Assembly (NCBI RefSeq): GCF_021545335.1 | Contig: NZ_CP089312.1 | Coordinates: 7,192,001-7,256,000 of the forward strand | Reading direction: 5' to 3' | DNA from: Streptomyces sp. GQFP | GTDB lineage: Bacteria > Actinomycetota > Actinomycetes > Streptomycetales > Streptomycetaceae | Length of the DNA stretch: 64,000 nt | Notes under the pieces: generated by a model | Seen by the model: only the letters and a program-made list of their open reading frames with translations | Told to the model about the DNA's origin: nothing | Database searches by the model: none | Part shown: piece by piece, positions 1 through 8,962 of the stretch | Layout of the letters: each line of letters starts with the position of its first letter | How positions within the stretch are numbered: position 1 is the stretch's first letter | Translations under genes and position numbers: made by a program

Positions 1-1990
1 GGGGCACGCGTCCGCGGCCGGCCACGAGTGCTTCCGGCAGGGTGGTCAGTGGCATGGGGCGCTCGGTGGGGCTGCCGGTCGTCGTCATGAGCTGTGCCGT
101 GGACTCCTCGTGGGTGTGCTGACGGATCAGCATGGGCACGAGCATCCGCTCGCCGGCGGGGGCGAGCCAGACGGTGATCAGCTCGAAGGGGCCTTCGACT
201 CCGGGTGGGGCGGGGAGTTTGGGCAGGTGACCGGCTTGGCGGAGGGCGTCCCGGAGGGCGGACGTGGCGCGCTCGATGTCGGTGGTCGCGAAGTCGGTGC
301 CGGGGAAGCGTTTAGCGAGGGCTGCTTTGCTGGGATTGGTGTTGGCCGGCGGGATGGGGCGTAGGCCCTGGACATTGCGACGCAGGCTCGGGAGGACTTT
401 CTTGAAGAGGGTTTTGGGGTCGCGCTGGTGTGTGCGGGAGAAGTAGGCCGCGCCTTCCATCTCCACGATGCAGGCGGTGGGGTGGGCGAGGCGGGGGAAT
501 GCACGGGTGATTCGCGCCGTGCGTTCGGCCTCGCTGGCTTCGTAGGCGGCCCGCCGGGCTGCCGGGTCTGACTCGGTGGAGCGCGGCAGACCGGCGGTCA
601 GGTCTTGCGGGTCGTGGCGGTGGAGGGTGAGGTTGATCGGTCCGGTGAAGCTGGCGCACGCCGCTGTTGGGGTGGCGGGAGTCAGGCCGAGTTTGTCGGC
701 GGCGGCTGTCTGTAGACCTTGCCACGTGCGGTCGGAGGAGGCCCAGACTTCGAGTTCGTACGTGGGGGAGCCGGGCAGCTGCATCGGCAGGCGTGTCTTC
801 GAACGGGTCCGTGCCTTGGGGCTGGGCATCAGGGGGACCAGCCCCTTGTCCTCCAACTGTCGGGCGACCTGAGTGAGGGCCTCCATGTGGTCGCGGGGCT
901 GGTAGCCGTGGCCGACGGGGTGGTCGTGGGTGGCACGAGCCGGCGGGGCGCCGTCCTGGTCCGGATGGCGGTAGGTCATGCCGCTGCTGTGGACGAGATG
1001 GGCGGCGAAGGGCTGTCCCGCCGCGGTGCCAGGGGCGGCGCGCAGATCGTCGAGGCTGGGTGGCTCGTGGTGGGTGAGGCGGGCGAGGACGCTGGTGACG
1101 CCCGGCTGCCAAGTCCAGGAGGTGTCCTGTCCGCGTCGGCGGATGGTGACGGAGCTCTGCAGGAGCATGGGACGTTCGCGGCGGTGGATGAAGCCTTCCT
1201 TGGCGGAGAGCAGGACGCTGGCGGTGGGGTCGCCGTTTCCGCGGCGGGGGATGTAGTCGAGCGCGTTCGTCGCGAAGCGGGTCATACCCAGGTCGACGTG
1301 GAGGTGGACTTCGGGAACGCCCGGCACAGTTTCCAGGTGGAAGGTGAGGACGTCCACGCTGGCTCCGACTGCGCCGTCTTCATCGATGAGAGGCTCCGGT
1401 TGGCCGAGGTGCAGGGTGCGGCGGCCGTCGGCTCGGGTGGGGCCGAGGCGCAGGTCACGGTGGTGGCCCATGAGCTGAAGGTCGGTGGTGGTGAGATGTT
1501 CGGCGACGAGGCTGGGCAGGAGGTCGAAGACGTGCGCGGGAGGGTTGGCGGTGCCGTTGGGATGGAGGCGGCCGTGCTGGGCGAGGTCGAGGTCTTCGGG
1601 GATCCATTCGAACTGGCCGGCGCCTTCGAGACGGCAGTACCAGTCGGTGTCCGGCACGTGGGGCGCCACGTGAGCGGAGGCCCATGCCGACAGCGCGATC
1701 AGCAGCAGGTCCGGGTCGATCTCGGTTCGCGCACGCAGCCACGCCGGATGGCGAGGGTCCCAGTGCACGGAGGTGATCTCCGGGTCGATGAGGGTGATCA
1801 AGTCCTTCAGTGACTTGGTGGGCAGGTTGTCGGGTCCGTTGCGCTTTCGGCGGCCGGGGCGGGCCTCCCAGGCGGCCTGGAGGACGTTGAGCATCCCGGG
1901 TGGGCAGGTCGCGCGGTAGCCGGTGACGGACCAGCTGGCCCCGGGGGTGAAGGTGAGCACGGTGGCCTGGGTGGCGCGGTAGGCGGGCAT
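1..1990 (-). CDS. pPIWI-RE protein, N-terminal part (gene cut by left edge)
   Basis: This is the N-terminal ~660 residues of a pPIWI-RE protein; the frame is open to base 2 and continues outside the window. The visible part matches the X-domain (DUF3962) region of that family: a DWYCRLEG segment near residue 100, a DLLPSLVAEHL helix, and the strand VHLHVDLGMTRF, which corresponds to the conserved strand ending in RRW or RRF in the family. The PIWI/RNase H-like domain with its R and E residues should lie beyond the left edge and cannot be inspected. The ATG at 1990 overlaps the helicase stop (TGATG), so translation is probably coupled. The family is a predicted nucleic-acid-guided defence effector acting with the helicase and nuclease encoded upstream. 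Assignment rests on motifs plus the three-gene context. Confidence 0.8.
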   Translation of the reverse strand, partial: MPAYRATQATVLTFTPGASWSVTGYRATCPPGMLNVLQAAWEARPGRRKRNGPDNLPTKSLKDLITLIDPEITSVHWDPRHPAWLRARTEIDPDLLLIALSAWASAHVAPHVPDTDWYCRLEGAGQFEWIPEDLDLAQHGRLHPNGTANPPAHVFDLLPSLVAEHLTTTDLQLMGHHRDLRLGPTRADGRRTLHLGQPEPLIDEDGAVGASVDVLTFHLETVPGVPEVHLHVDLGMTRFATNALDYIPRRGNGDPTASVLLSAKEGFIHRRERPMLLQSSVTIRRRGQDTSWTWQPGVTSVLARLTHHEPPSLDDLRAAPGTAAGQPFAAHLVHSSGMTYRHPDQDGAPPARATHDHPVGHGYQPRDHMEALTQVARQLEDKGLVPLMPSPKARTRSKTRLPMQLPGSPTYELEVWASSDRTWQGLQTAAADKLGLTPATPTAACASFTGPINLTLHRHDPQDLTAGLPRSTESDPAARRAAYEASEAERTARITRAFPRLAHPTACIVEMEGAAYFSRTHQRDPKTLFKKVLPSLRRNVQGLRPIPPANTNPSKAALAKRFPGTDFATTDIERATSALRDALRQAGHLPKLPAPPGVEGPFELITVWLAPAGERMLVPMLIRQHTHEESTAQLMTTTGSPTERPMPLTTLPEALVAGRGRVP

Positions 1991-4900
1991 CAGCGGTGAC
2001 CCCAGTCGATGTTGTCGAGGAGATGGGAGGCCAGGCCCCAGCAGGCGTGGGCGAGTTCATGGTCGAGGCGCTGTGCCGCGGTGGCGGTCGGGCCTGGATC
2101 GGTGAGCCAGCCGTGCAGGAGTTGCTGGGCGGCGACGATCACGCTCGTGCGGGGAGTGTCGGCCGCGGTTTCGTCGAGCGTGGCGGTGCGGGGCGCGAAG
2201 GCGGCGTCGCAGAGGTACACCAGAACCGGTTCGTTGCCGCGGATGCCTCGGCCGATCGTCTGGTGGAGCGGGACGAGGAAGTTGCCGACGAACGCCGCGT
2301 GTTCGACCGGGTCGGCCAGGCGGGAGAACAGAACCGGCTCTCCGACCCGCTGCTGCCAGCGGCGGCGTTCGCCGTGGCGGAGTTTGCGCGCGAGGTCGAC
2401 GGGATCGACCGAGGGGTCGGCCAGCCCGATCGGGTCGCGGAGGCGGCGCATCGCCTCACGGCTGAGCAGGGACAGCGGGAAGGTGGCATCGTCGGCGGGT
2501 GGGTGGATGCGGGCCAGGTAGAACACCGCGCCGAGGGCTGCGACGCGGCGGGCGTTGAGGATGTTGTGGCCGCGTTGGACGGCGCCTTCGGCAGCAACCA
2601 GGATGTCGGCGCCGGAAGCGGCAAAGGTGGGCAGGCGGCGCCTCGGGATGCTGTGCCGAGTGGGCGGATCGTCGTCGCGGATGACGTGCAGGGCCGTGTA
2701 GGGCGTCTTGTGGTTGATGTAGTCGGCGACCGTCTGGGCATCGCGGGTGCTCTGCACGGTGAACAGGACCTGCTGACGGTCGTCGGCCAGCCGCAGACGG
2801 GCCTGCTGGAGCAGGGAATCGCGCGCACCGGGGGCCGGGTTGCAGATCCAGTCCGCGGCCGTGCACAGGGCCTGGGCATGTCGAGCGGGGTCGCCGCCGG
2901 TACCCGAGATAAAGACGGGGCGGCCGTCGGCGTAGCGCGGCGGCCGGAAGAACATCTTGCTCTCCTTCAGCGCCGCCCTGGCCTTTGCCGGCTCCCGTAG
3001 TACCAGGTTCGGGGCGACGTCCAGGTGGAAGCGGGGCGAGGCGGGCATCCAGCTGGTGGCCGAGGCCAGGACGACATGCGGTCCCTCGATGCCCTCGGCT
3101 GTCAGGAGATCATGGAGGTGGTAGAGCAGCCAGCGGCCGACCCCGCGCAGCCACAGGATGCTGAACGATCCGCTGTCACCACCGGGGTTGGGCTGCCACT
3201 GAAGCGCCATCAGGTTCCCGGCAGCCTGTTCGGGCACGAACGGCATCAGGTCACGTGGCGGCTGCCGGCTCCAGAAGTCCTCTCCGTCGCCGATCGGGGA
3301 GGAGCCGATGGCGCGCAGCCGTTGGGCAACTTCGAAGAATGAGGTCGTGATTCGCGCGGCCCATACCCCGGCCTGCAGCAGTTGTGCGTACTCCGCCAGC
3401 GTGCCTCGGACATTCGCCTCGTCGATGGCGGGCTGGTGCGTCGTGATCCATGCCTCTGCGGCCTCCTGGGCCGAGACACGAGTGTCGTGGGCTGCCGTCA
3501 TCGCCTCGATCAGCTCGGCCCAGTTCGTCGCAGGAGCCTGGAACGGGGCGGAGAGCAGCGAGGCGAAGTGCTCTTCGAAGTAGTAGTCGGCGGCTTCTTC
3601 CTGCTTCGCCTTGTCCGTGAAGTCAGTCCGTTCACCAAGGCCGTGAAGGCTGCGGGCCAAGCGCCGCATGAGGCTGTAGCCGGTGAACGGTCCCTCGGCG
3701 ATGACGTCGTGCAGTGCGTCCGCACCAGAGGCGATGACCAGCCGGTACAGCTCGGTCAGTGCCTGATCGTGCCGACGGAAGTGTTTGTCGCCGGCCGTCA
3801 CCTCCGGGTCGAGCAGATCGAGGAACCAGGAGTGCTCCAGCCGCTGCCCGATGCGGTCGCCTACCCGGTGACTCCAGCCCCTGCCGGGCTGGGAAAGGAT
3901 TTCGTGCAGCAGGAACCGGTCGTCGAATTGCTGCTGCACGGTGTCGGCTTCGTCGACGAGCAGGACAGACAGGTGGTGCTGTGCCGCTTCGGCGACGCGG
4001 ACCTCAATATGGGACTGAGGCATCCTCGTTGAGGCCAGGCCCGCCGAGGTCGTCACCCACACCTGTGCTTCGGCAACCTTGCGTGCCGCCGTATGCGACG
4101 GGCACCGGGACAGAAGCGGGCAGTCTCGACGCCCGCTCTCGCCGGCGACGGTGAGCCGGCCTGTGCAGGGCCGCTCCTCGCGGGGCAGCGGGGCCCGGTC
4201 GGTCCTGCTGGTCAGCCGTAGCTCCTCCAGGTAGCACTGGTCGTCGGCGAACGCCGCGGCAGGGTCCAGATCCGTGGGGAAGGTCGTCTCGCCGTCGTGG
4301 AGGAGCGAGCGCCAGAACCGGTCCTTGTGGATGCCTTCCCGGGTGCGTCCGAAGATGGGCACGGCATCGATGCCCAGGGCCTGCAGGAAGCTGACTTTGG
4401 CGAACACGTCGCTGCCGGAGGCGAGGACGAACCCGACCTTGCCGCCGCGGCGGGCGACGATGAAGGCGATCAGGTCCAGCAGGGTGGACTTGCCGCTGTT
4501 CATCAGGCCGACCACGTGCCACAGGCGGTCAATGGTCATCCGCCACTGCTGATCGAGGAGATGACCTTCGGTGTGGTCGGCCAGCAGGGCTTCCATCTGC
4601 TTGAACCGTTTGACGAAGTCCCGGTTTTCGATCTCCGGATGGGCTTCCAGGAGTTTGTCGATCTGTTCGGCAGCCCACTGGAAGTCATCCTGCGTGAGGG
4701 GGATGGGCTCCTGCACTCGGGAGACCGCTGCGGGCAGCACAGCGGGCGCCGGCGCCGGGATGAGAGTCTCGGGGACGCGGATCTGTTCCCGCCGGCCGTC
4801 GGCCCGCTCGAAGGAACACACCGAACCCGGCGGCGCCGGCCGGTACGGGGACGCCGTCTGGTAGGGGGCGATCTTCTGCAGCGTCTGACGGTAGAGGTCA

Positions 4901-5298
4901 TGACGGGCCGCGGCGTACGGGGTGGACCGCCGGGTGAACACGGTCGACAACTCCGGCTTGTGGCCAAGCATGTCGCAGGGTTCGAAGCCCCGCACCTGTA
5001 CCGGCAGCTTCACGTACTGATCGAGCTTCTCCCGCATGGTCCCGGTCTTGGCAAGCGGGCCCATCACCTCCCGCAGGGTCCGGAGCTGCGGGCCCAGGTC
5101 CTCCTGCAGGCGCATGTACCCGGACAGAACCGGCCACAGCGCGCCGACGCCCTGGCCGGGCAGATGGTCGTCCAGGAACGACAGGCCCACTTCCAACGCG
5201 CAGATCTCCCACGGCCTGAGGGGTCCGAGCAGGGGCCGTACGCTGTCGTCCGCCAGTTCCTTAACCAGTGACTTGCTCCAGGCGCGGGTGTCCCTCAT
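1990..5298 (-). CDS. DinG/XPD-like Fe-S helicase of the pPIWI-RE island
   Basis: This is a predicted superfamily 2 helicase of 1102 residues. A Walker A motif (GLMNSGKST) starts near residue 264. Four cysteines near 355, 378, 393 and 399 are spaced like the Fe-S cluster of DinG/XPD helicases. They are followed by VWVTTSAGL and a Walker B box LLVDEAD near 446-452. A motif VI-like TIGRGIRG lies near the C-terminus. The start is ATG 5298, chosen because it forms an ATGA overlap with the stop of the nuclease gene. The frame stays open further upstream, but that stretch lies inside the nuclease gene. In known pPIWI-RE islands a helicase of this type is predicted to unwind the target nucleic acid. 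The ~260-residue N-terminal extension is the part likely to carry the family-specific (Z) domain. Confidence 0.85.
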   Translation of the reverse strand: MRDTRAWSKSLVKELADDSVRPLLGPLRPWEICALEVGLSFLDDHLPGQGVGALWPVLSGYMRLQEDLGPQLRTLREVMGPLAKTGTMREKLDQYVKLPVQVRGFEPCDMLGHKPELSTVFTRRSTPYAAARHDLYRQTLQKIAPYQTASPYRPAPPGSVCSFERADGRREQIRVPETLIPAPAPAVLPAAVSRVQEPIPLTQDDFQWAAEQIDKLLEAHPEIENRDFVKRFKQMEALLADHTEGHLLDQQWRMTIDRLWHVVGLMNSGKSTLLDLIAFIVARRGGKVGFVLASGSDVFAKVSFLQALGIDAVPIFGRTREGIHKDRFWRSLLHDGETTFPTDLDPAAAFADDQCYLEELRLTSRTDRAPLPREERPCTGRLTVAGESGRRDCPLLSRCPSHTAARKVAEAQVWVTTSAGLASTRMPQSHIEVRVAEAAQHHLSVLLVDEADTVQQQFDDRFLLHEILSQPGRGWSHRVGDRIGQRLEHSWFLDLLDPEVTAGDKHFRRHDQALTELYRLVIASGADALHDVIAEGPFTGYSLMRRLARSLHGLGERTDFTDKAKQEEAADYYFEEHFASLLSAPFQAPATNWAELIEAMTAAHDTRVSAQEAAEAWITTHQPAIDEANVRGTLAEYAQLLQAGVWAARITTSFFEVAQRLRAIGSSPIGDGEDFWSRQPPRDLMPFVPEQAAGNLMALQWQPNPGGDSGSFSILWLRGVGRWLLYHLHDLLTAEGIEGPHVVLASATSWMPASPRFHLDVAPNLVLREPAKARAALKESKMFFRPPRYADGRPVFISGTGGDPARHAQALCTAADWICNPAPGARDSLLQQARLRLADDRQQVLFTVQSTRDAQTVADYINHKTPYTALHVIRDDDPPTRHSIPRRRLPTFAASGADILVAAEGAVQRGHNILNARRVAALGAVFYLARIHPPADDATFPLSLLSREAMRRLRDPIGLADPSVDPVDLARKLRHGERRRWQQRVGEPVLFSRLADPVEHAAFVGNFLVPLHQTIGRGIRGNEPVLVYLCDAAFAPRTATLDETAADTPRTSVIVAAQQLLHGWLTDPGPTATAAQRLDHELAHACWGLASHLLDNIDWGHR

Positions 5299-6593
5299 CG
5301 CGCTCCTCCTGCCTGACGCGCACGGATGGTGGCCTGCCGCAGGAACGTCTTCTCGTCGAGGACTTCGACGCCGGAAACGCGGCCCTGCAGTTCGCGTTCC
5401 AGATCCGCGACGTAGCCGGGAGTTCTGAGGCGGTGCATGGGGATGACGATGATGCGTCGCCGCGCCGGCACGCGTGGATCGCAGCGAAAGCCCCGGGCGA
5501 GTAGGGCTGGGCTTGAGCAGTCCTTGGCGTCGACGGCCCAGCGCTCCGCCTCTGCACCCGGTTCCCGGGCCTTGAACGTCAACGCCATATCCCACGCGTC
5601 CAGGCACGGCCAGTCCTCGACGCACAGTGTGCCGTCGGCGATTTCGCCCAGGTGGTCCAGCAGTCGTCCCTCCAGCAGTCCCGGGTCGTGGAAGAACTGG
5701 CGGGTTGCCCGGTGCTGGGTCCAATACCCGCCCAGACACGCCACCTCGTACCGCTCTGGCACCCCTGTACAGCCGACAGCCCCACAGTCAACGGCCCCGT
5801 CGTCAACCGGATTCCGGCAGTCTGCACAGCGCCGCAGGCGAACTTTCCCCGGTGCCTGAACCGGGTGGTGGACGTAGGCGATGCGGACGAACTTCGCGAG
5901 GAACGAGTCATGGTCGGAGTCCGCTGCCGGGAGTTCCCGCGCCAGCGCCTGGACCTCGCGGTCGCTGAGCACCGGATGGTCGATCAGCAGGCGCCGCAGG
6001 CGACAGTAGACCCGCTGAACAGCGTCGTCGTCCTTACCGTTCATCCGTGCACACAGCATCAAGGCGGCAAAAACCTGATTCTGAACGAGCTCCGCCTCGA
6101 CGTCAGCGTGCTGGATCAGGTCTGCCGCCTGGTCGGCGAACTCAGACAGGTCATCACCCTCCAGCAGCACCGCTTCGAGATCGCCCTCGGTGAGGGACAG
6201 CGGTACGGGCCACGATCCCAGCGGGCGACGGCACCAGTCGAACAGTTCCAGGTCATTGCCGGGCGCATCCAGGCCCAGTGACTGCGCCTTCCACCACAAG
6301 CGGCCCCGTGCGTCACGCCAGGCACGCGGCAATGGTCCCGACCCATCCGTGCCGCGGGCTTGAACGCCAGCCCGCTGTCGTTCGAGGCGGATTTTCGCCA
6401 AGGCGGCACACAGCAGCTCCACCAGCAGGTAGTCGTCCTGAGCGGTCCGTGGGTCTCTCTCTCCGCCGGGGCCGGCGTCCCGCGATGCAGGGACCGCAGC
6501 AGCCGGGCGGGGATCATCTGGAAAGTCGCCGTCAACCGATTGTGGCTGCGTACCGCCGGAGGCCGACGCAGCCGCTTCCTGAGCAACACTCAT
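5295..6593 (-). CDS. PD-(D/E)XK nuclease of the pPIWI-RE island
   Basis: This 432-residue protein is the REase partner of pPIWI-RE systems. The C-terminal part holds a restriction-endonuclease core: an aspartate in WDMALTF near residue 335, then VDAKD near 354-358 (D-x-K), then a hydrophobic strand IIVIPMH. Just before it is a zinc ribbon with cysteines near 256, 259, 270 and 275. The N-terminal half is helical and acidic and resembles nothing I can name with certainty; it is where the family Y domain is expected. ATG 6593 is preferred; an in-frame TTG lies two codons earlier. It is the first gene of the minus-strand operon and overlaps the helicase by 4 bp. It is predicted to cleave DNA when the system recognises invading nucleic acid. 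Confidence 0.8.
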   Translation of the reverse strand: MSVAQEAAASASGGTQPQSVDGDFPDDPRPAAAVPASRDAGPGGERDPRTAQDDYLLVELLCAALAKIRLERQRAGVQARGTDGSGPLPRAWRDARGRLWWKAQSLGLDAPGNDLELFDWCRRPLGSWPVPLSLTEGDLEAVLLEGDDLSEFADQAADLIQHADVEAELVQNQVFAALMLCARMNGKDDDAVQRVYCRLRRLLIDHPVLSDREVQALARELPAADSDHDSFLAKFVRIAYVHHPVQAPGKVRLRRCADCRNPVDDGAVDCGAVGCTGVPERYEVACLGGYWTQHRATRQFFHDPGLLEGRLLDHLGEIADGTLCVEDWPCLDAWDMALTFKAREPGAEAERWAVDAKDCSSPALLARGFRCDPRVPARRRIIVIPMHRLRTPGYVADLERELQGRVSGVEVLDEKTFLRQATIRARQAGGAR

Positions 6594-7321
6594 AGCCAAC
6601 CGGTATACCCGACCGCACTGACAACGCCCCTCGGGATTCGAATGACTATGCGATTGATCCGCTCATTGGTTCGATTGTCGTCGGCCGGCGCTGCCGGATG
6701 GCAGTGTGGACAGCTGCGCTTCGGCCTGCGGGATTCTTCGATGGGGATCTCTGAAAACCGCTCTGTCTTCGGTTCCGGGAAGGCGCGCGGCCCGCGCTGT
6801 CAGTGGTGGGTGGTGGGATATGCCGTAGCACCGTTGCCGATGTCTCCGGAGTCGTCCACATGAGCTTAGATATGACGGTCCCTGCCTCTTGCGAGCCGAA
6901 AAATGGCATCGGAGTGAGCCCGGTACCTCGCTCGGGTTGCACTGATCGGACAGGAGCAGCGAGCCATCGGGCTGCGTCCTGGGAGGTCTGGTGCGGGCAG
7001 CTCTCGAGCGATGGGGTCCGGCGGGCGAACCTCGCAGTGGCGACAGGGGGTGTGCAGGGCGCCGTCGGCTACCCACGCGCATATGCCCGAGGCCACCGCA
7101 AGGTGCGTCCCGATGGCTGCGTCGTTTGCCGTTTTTCGTGGTTTCGGGGAGGCGGATATCGTCTGTGAGTCTCCCGCGCAGGGAGCGCGACGCTCCGCGT
7201 GTGCTCACCCGGCAGACCAAGCCTGGTGTGTACATGCAGAGCTTGCCCTAAATAGGGTGACCAGCAGGATTTCACGGCCTTCGGGTCGCCACCTTTTGAC
7301 GAGCAAGGACACCCCCGACAG
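6594..7321. other. Divergent intergenic region between the pPIWI-RE and type I RM operons
   Basis: About 730 bp separate the two head-to-head defence operons, so both promoters must lie here or just inside. I find no convincing complete gene. A minus-strand frame at 6866-7096 has high third-position GC only in its first half and a few cysteines, so it may be a remnant. An inverted repeat CCCTA-AA-TAGGG sits at 7246-7257, about 65 bp before hsdM, and a GGTATACC palindrome lies just upstream of the nuclease gene. Neither can be tied to a regulator from sequence alone. Confidence 0.5.
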
Positions 7322-8872
7322 ATGGCAGTGACGCAGCAGGAGATCGAGAACCGGTTGTGGGACGCCGCCGACGAGCTGCGCGTGGCGATGCCCGAAGCGC
7401 AGTACTCCTCGGTCGTCTTCCCTCTGATGTTCTGGAAGTACCTGTCGGATACGTGGGAGCACACCCACCAGACCTTCCTCAAGGAGAACGAGGACCTCGA
7501 CCTCTCAGCCGAGGAAGCCGACGAGGTCGAGTACAGCAACTACCAGACGTTCAAGATCCCCTTCATCTTCCCTGGTACCGTCGCCGAGAGCCGCGCCTCT
7601 TGGTCATCCATCCTCGCCACCGTCGCCCAGCACGGCCTCGGCCAGCGTGTTCGCGCTTCCCTCCAGGCCATCGAGTCGGCCAACCCTGACAAGTTCTCCC
7701 GTCTGTTCGGGTCCATGACCTGGACTTCCGAAGCGGTGCTTCCGGGGGAGGTGCTGGCGTCAGTCATGCGGACTATGAACCGCGTCCCCAAGATGCACGA
7801 GGGCAACATGTCCCACGATGTGCTCGGTGGGGCGTACGAGTACCTACTCAAGCGCTTCTCTGACGGGTCAGGCACCCGCGCCGGCCAGTTCTTCACCCCG
7901 CGCGAGGTCGTCGAACTGATCATCGAACTGCTGGACCCCAAGAACCACGAGTCGGTGTACGACCCGACCTGCGGGTCGGGCGGCATGCTCATTGCCGCCG
8001 CGAACCTGCTGAAGGCCCACGGCGGGCGGGGGTACACACTCAGCCTGAACGGGCAAGAGGCGGTAACGGATACCGCAGGTGTGGCTCGCATGAACCTCTT
8101 CATGCACAACCTGACCGAGTTCAAGGTCGAGGTCGGCGACACCCTGAGGGACCCGCGCTTCAAGAAGCCGGACGGGTCCGTCAAGCAATTCGACGTGATT
8201 GTCGCCAATCCGCCCTACAGCCTGAAGTGGAGGCCATGGAGTAGCGACCCGCGCGCCATCGGCGGGGTCGCCCCACAGTCGTCGGCCGACTGGGCATTCG
8301 TGCAGCACATGATCGCCAGCATGGATCCGAAGAAGGGCCGCGCCGGCGTCGTCCTGCCGCACGGCGTCCTCTTCCGAGGCGGCCAGGAGGCAGCCATCCG
8401 TCAGCGCGTCCTGGACACCGACCTCCTGGAAGCCGTGATCGGGCTACCCGCGAACCTCTTTTACAGCACGACGATTCCGACCTGCATTCTCGTATTCCGT
8501 GCCCCCGGCACCAAGACCCCGGAGCGGCAGGACGGCGTGCTGTTCATCGACGCCTCCACACGGTTCACCAAAGCCAAGAACCGCAACGTTCTCACTGACG
8601 TAAACATCACCGACATCGTGACCGCCTACCACTCGGGCTCCGACAGCGGCGGAGCGGCTGGTGTCTCGGCACGGTTTGTCCCCTCCGCAGAGATCGTGGC
8701 GAACGGGTACGACCTCAACATCGGCCGCTACATCAAGCAGACCGCTGCCGAGCAAGAGGACCTCGGCACCCTCATCGACGCCTACAACATCGCCCGCGCC
8801 GAGCGCCAAAAGACCGAGCAGCGCATGCTCGCGGTCCTCTCTGCCGCCGGGATCGAGGGCTTCGATGAGTGA
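7322..8872 (+). CDS. hsdM: Type I restriction-modification DNA methyltransferase subunit
   Basis: This 516-residue protein is the modification subunit of a type I system and makes N6-methyladenine with HsdS. The N-terminal helical HsdM domain (LWDAADELR, FPLMFWKYLSD) is followed by the SAM-binding motif I (DPTCGSGGM, near residue 215) and the catalytic motif IV NPPY near 294. Length is normal for the family. ATG 7322 follows an AAGGA about a dozen bases upstream. Its last codons overlap the hsdS start by 8 bp. The last eight codons have an imperfect second copy 90 bp downstream inside hsdS, described separately. Confidence 0.95.
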   Translation: MAVTQQEIENRLWDAADELRVAMPEAQYSSVVFPLMFWKYLSDTWEHTHQTFLKENEDLDLSAEEADEVEYSNYQTFKIPFIFPGTVAESRASWSSILATVAQHGLGQRVRASLQAIESANPDKFSRLFGSMTWTSEAVLPGEVLASVMRTMNRVPKMHEGNMSHDVLGGAYEYLLKRFSDGSGTRAGQFFTPREVVELIIELLDPKNHESVYDPTCGSGGMLIAAANLLKAHGGRGYTLSLNGQEAVTDTAGVARMNLFMHNLTEFKVEVGDTLRDPRFKKPDGSVKQFDVIVANPPYSLKWRPWSSDPRAIGGVAPQSSADWAFVQHMIASMDPKKGRAGVVLPHGVLFRGGQEAAIRQRVLDTDLLEAVIGLPANLFYSTTIPTCILVFRAPGTKTPERQDGVLFIDASTRFTKAKNRNVLTDVNITDIVTAYHSGSDSGGAAGVSARFVPSAEIVANGYDLNIGRYIKQTAAEQEDLGTLIDAYNIARAERQKTEQRMLAVLSAAGIEGFDE

Positions 8873-8962
8873 CTGGCAGCAGATCGGCCTCGGCGACCTG
8901 GAGACTCCCGTGCGCCTTAAGGCAGCCGTTCCCCCGCAGGGATCGAGGGATTCAATGCGTGA
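8846..8962 (+). repeat. Duplicated hsdM/hsdS junction
   Basis: The sequence coding for AGIEGFDE-stop plus the overlapping hsdS ATG (8846-8873) recurs at 8936-8963, exactly 90 bp (30 codons) later and in the same frame, as codons for AGIEGFNA-stop with an overlapping ATG at 8955. Both copies share GGGATCGAGGG followed by TTC, an overlapping ATG and TGA. This looks like an older hsdM 3' end and hsdS start left behind by a recombination that replaced the junction. Confidence 0.75.

Noticed and set aside
719..1813. Plus-strand open frame of 364 codons
   Set aside because: It is the shadow of the pPIWI-RE gene, whose minus-strand frame carries the family motifs and is coupled to the helicase.
6866..7096. 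Minus-strand frame of 76 codons with a CRHC-like motif
   Set aside because: Only its first half has coding-like third positions and there is no clear RBS. It may be a remnant but cannot be supported as a gene.
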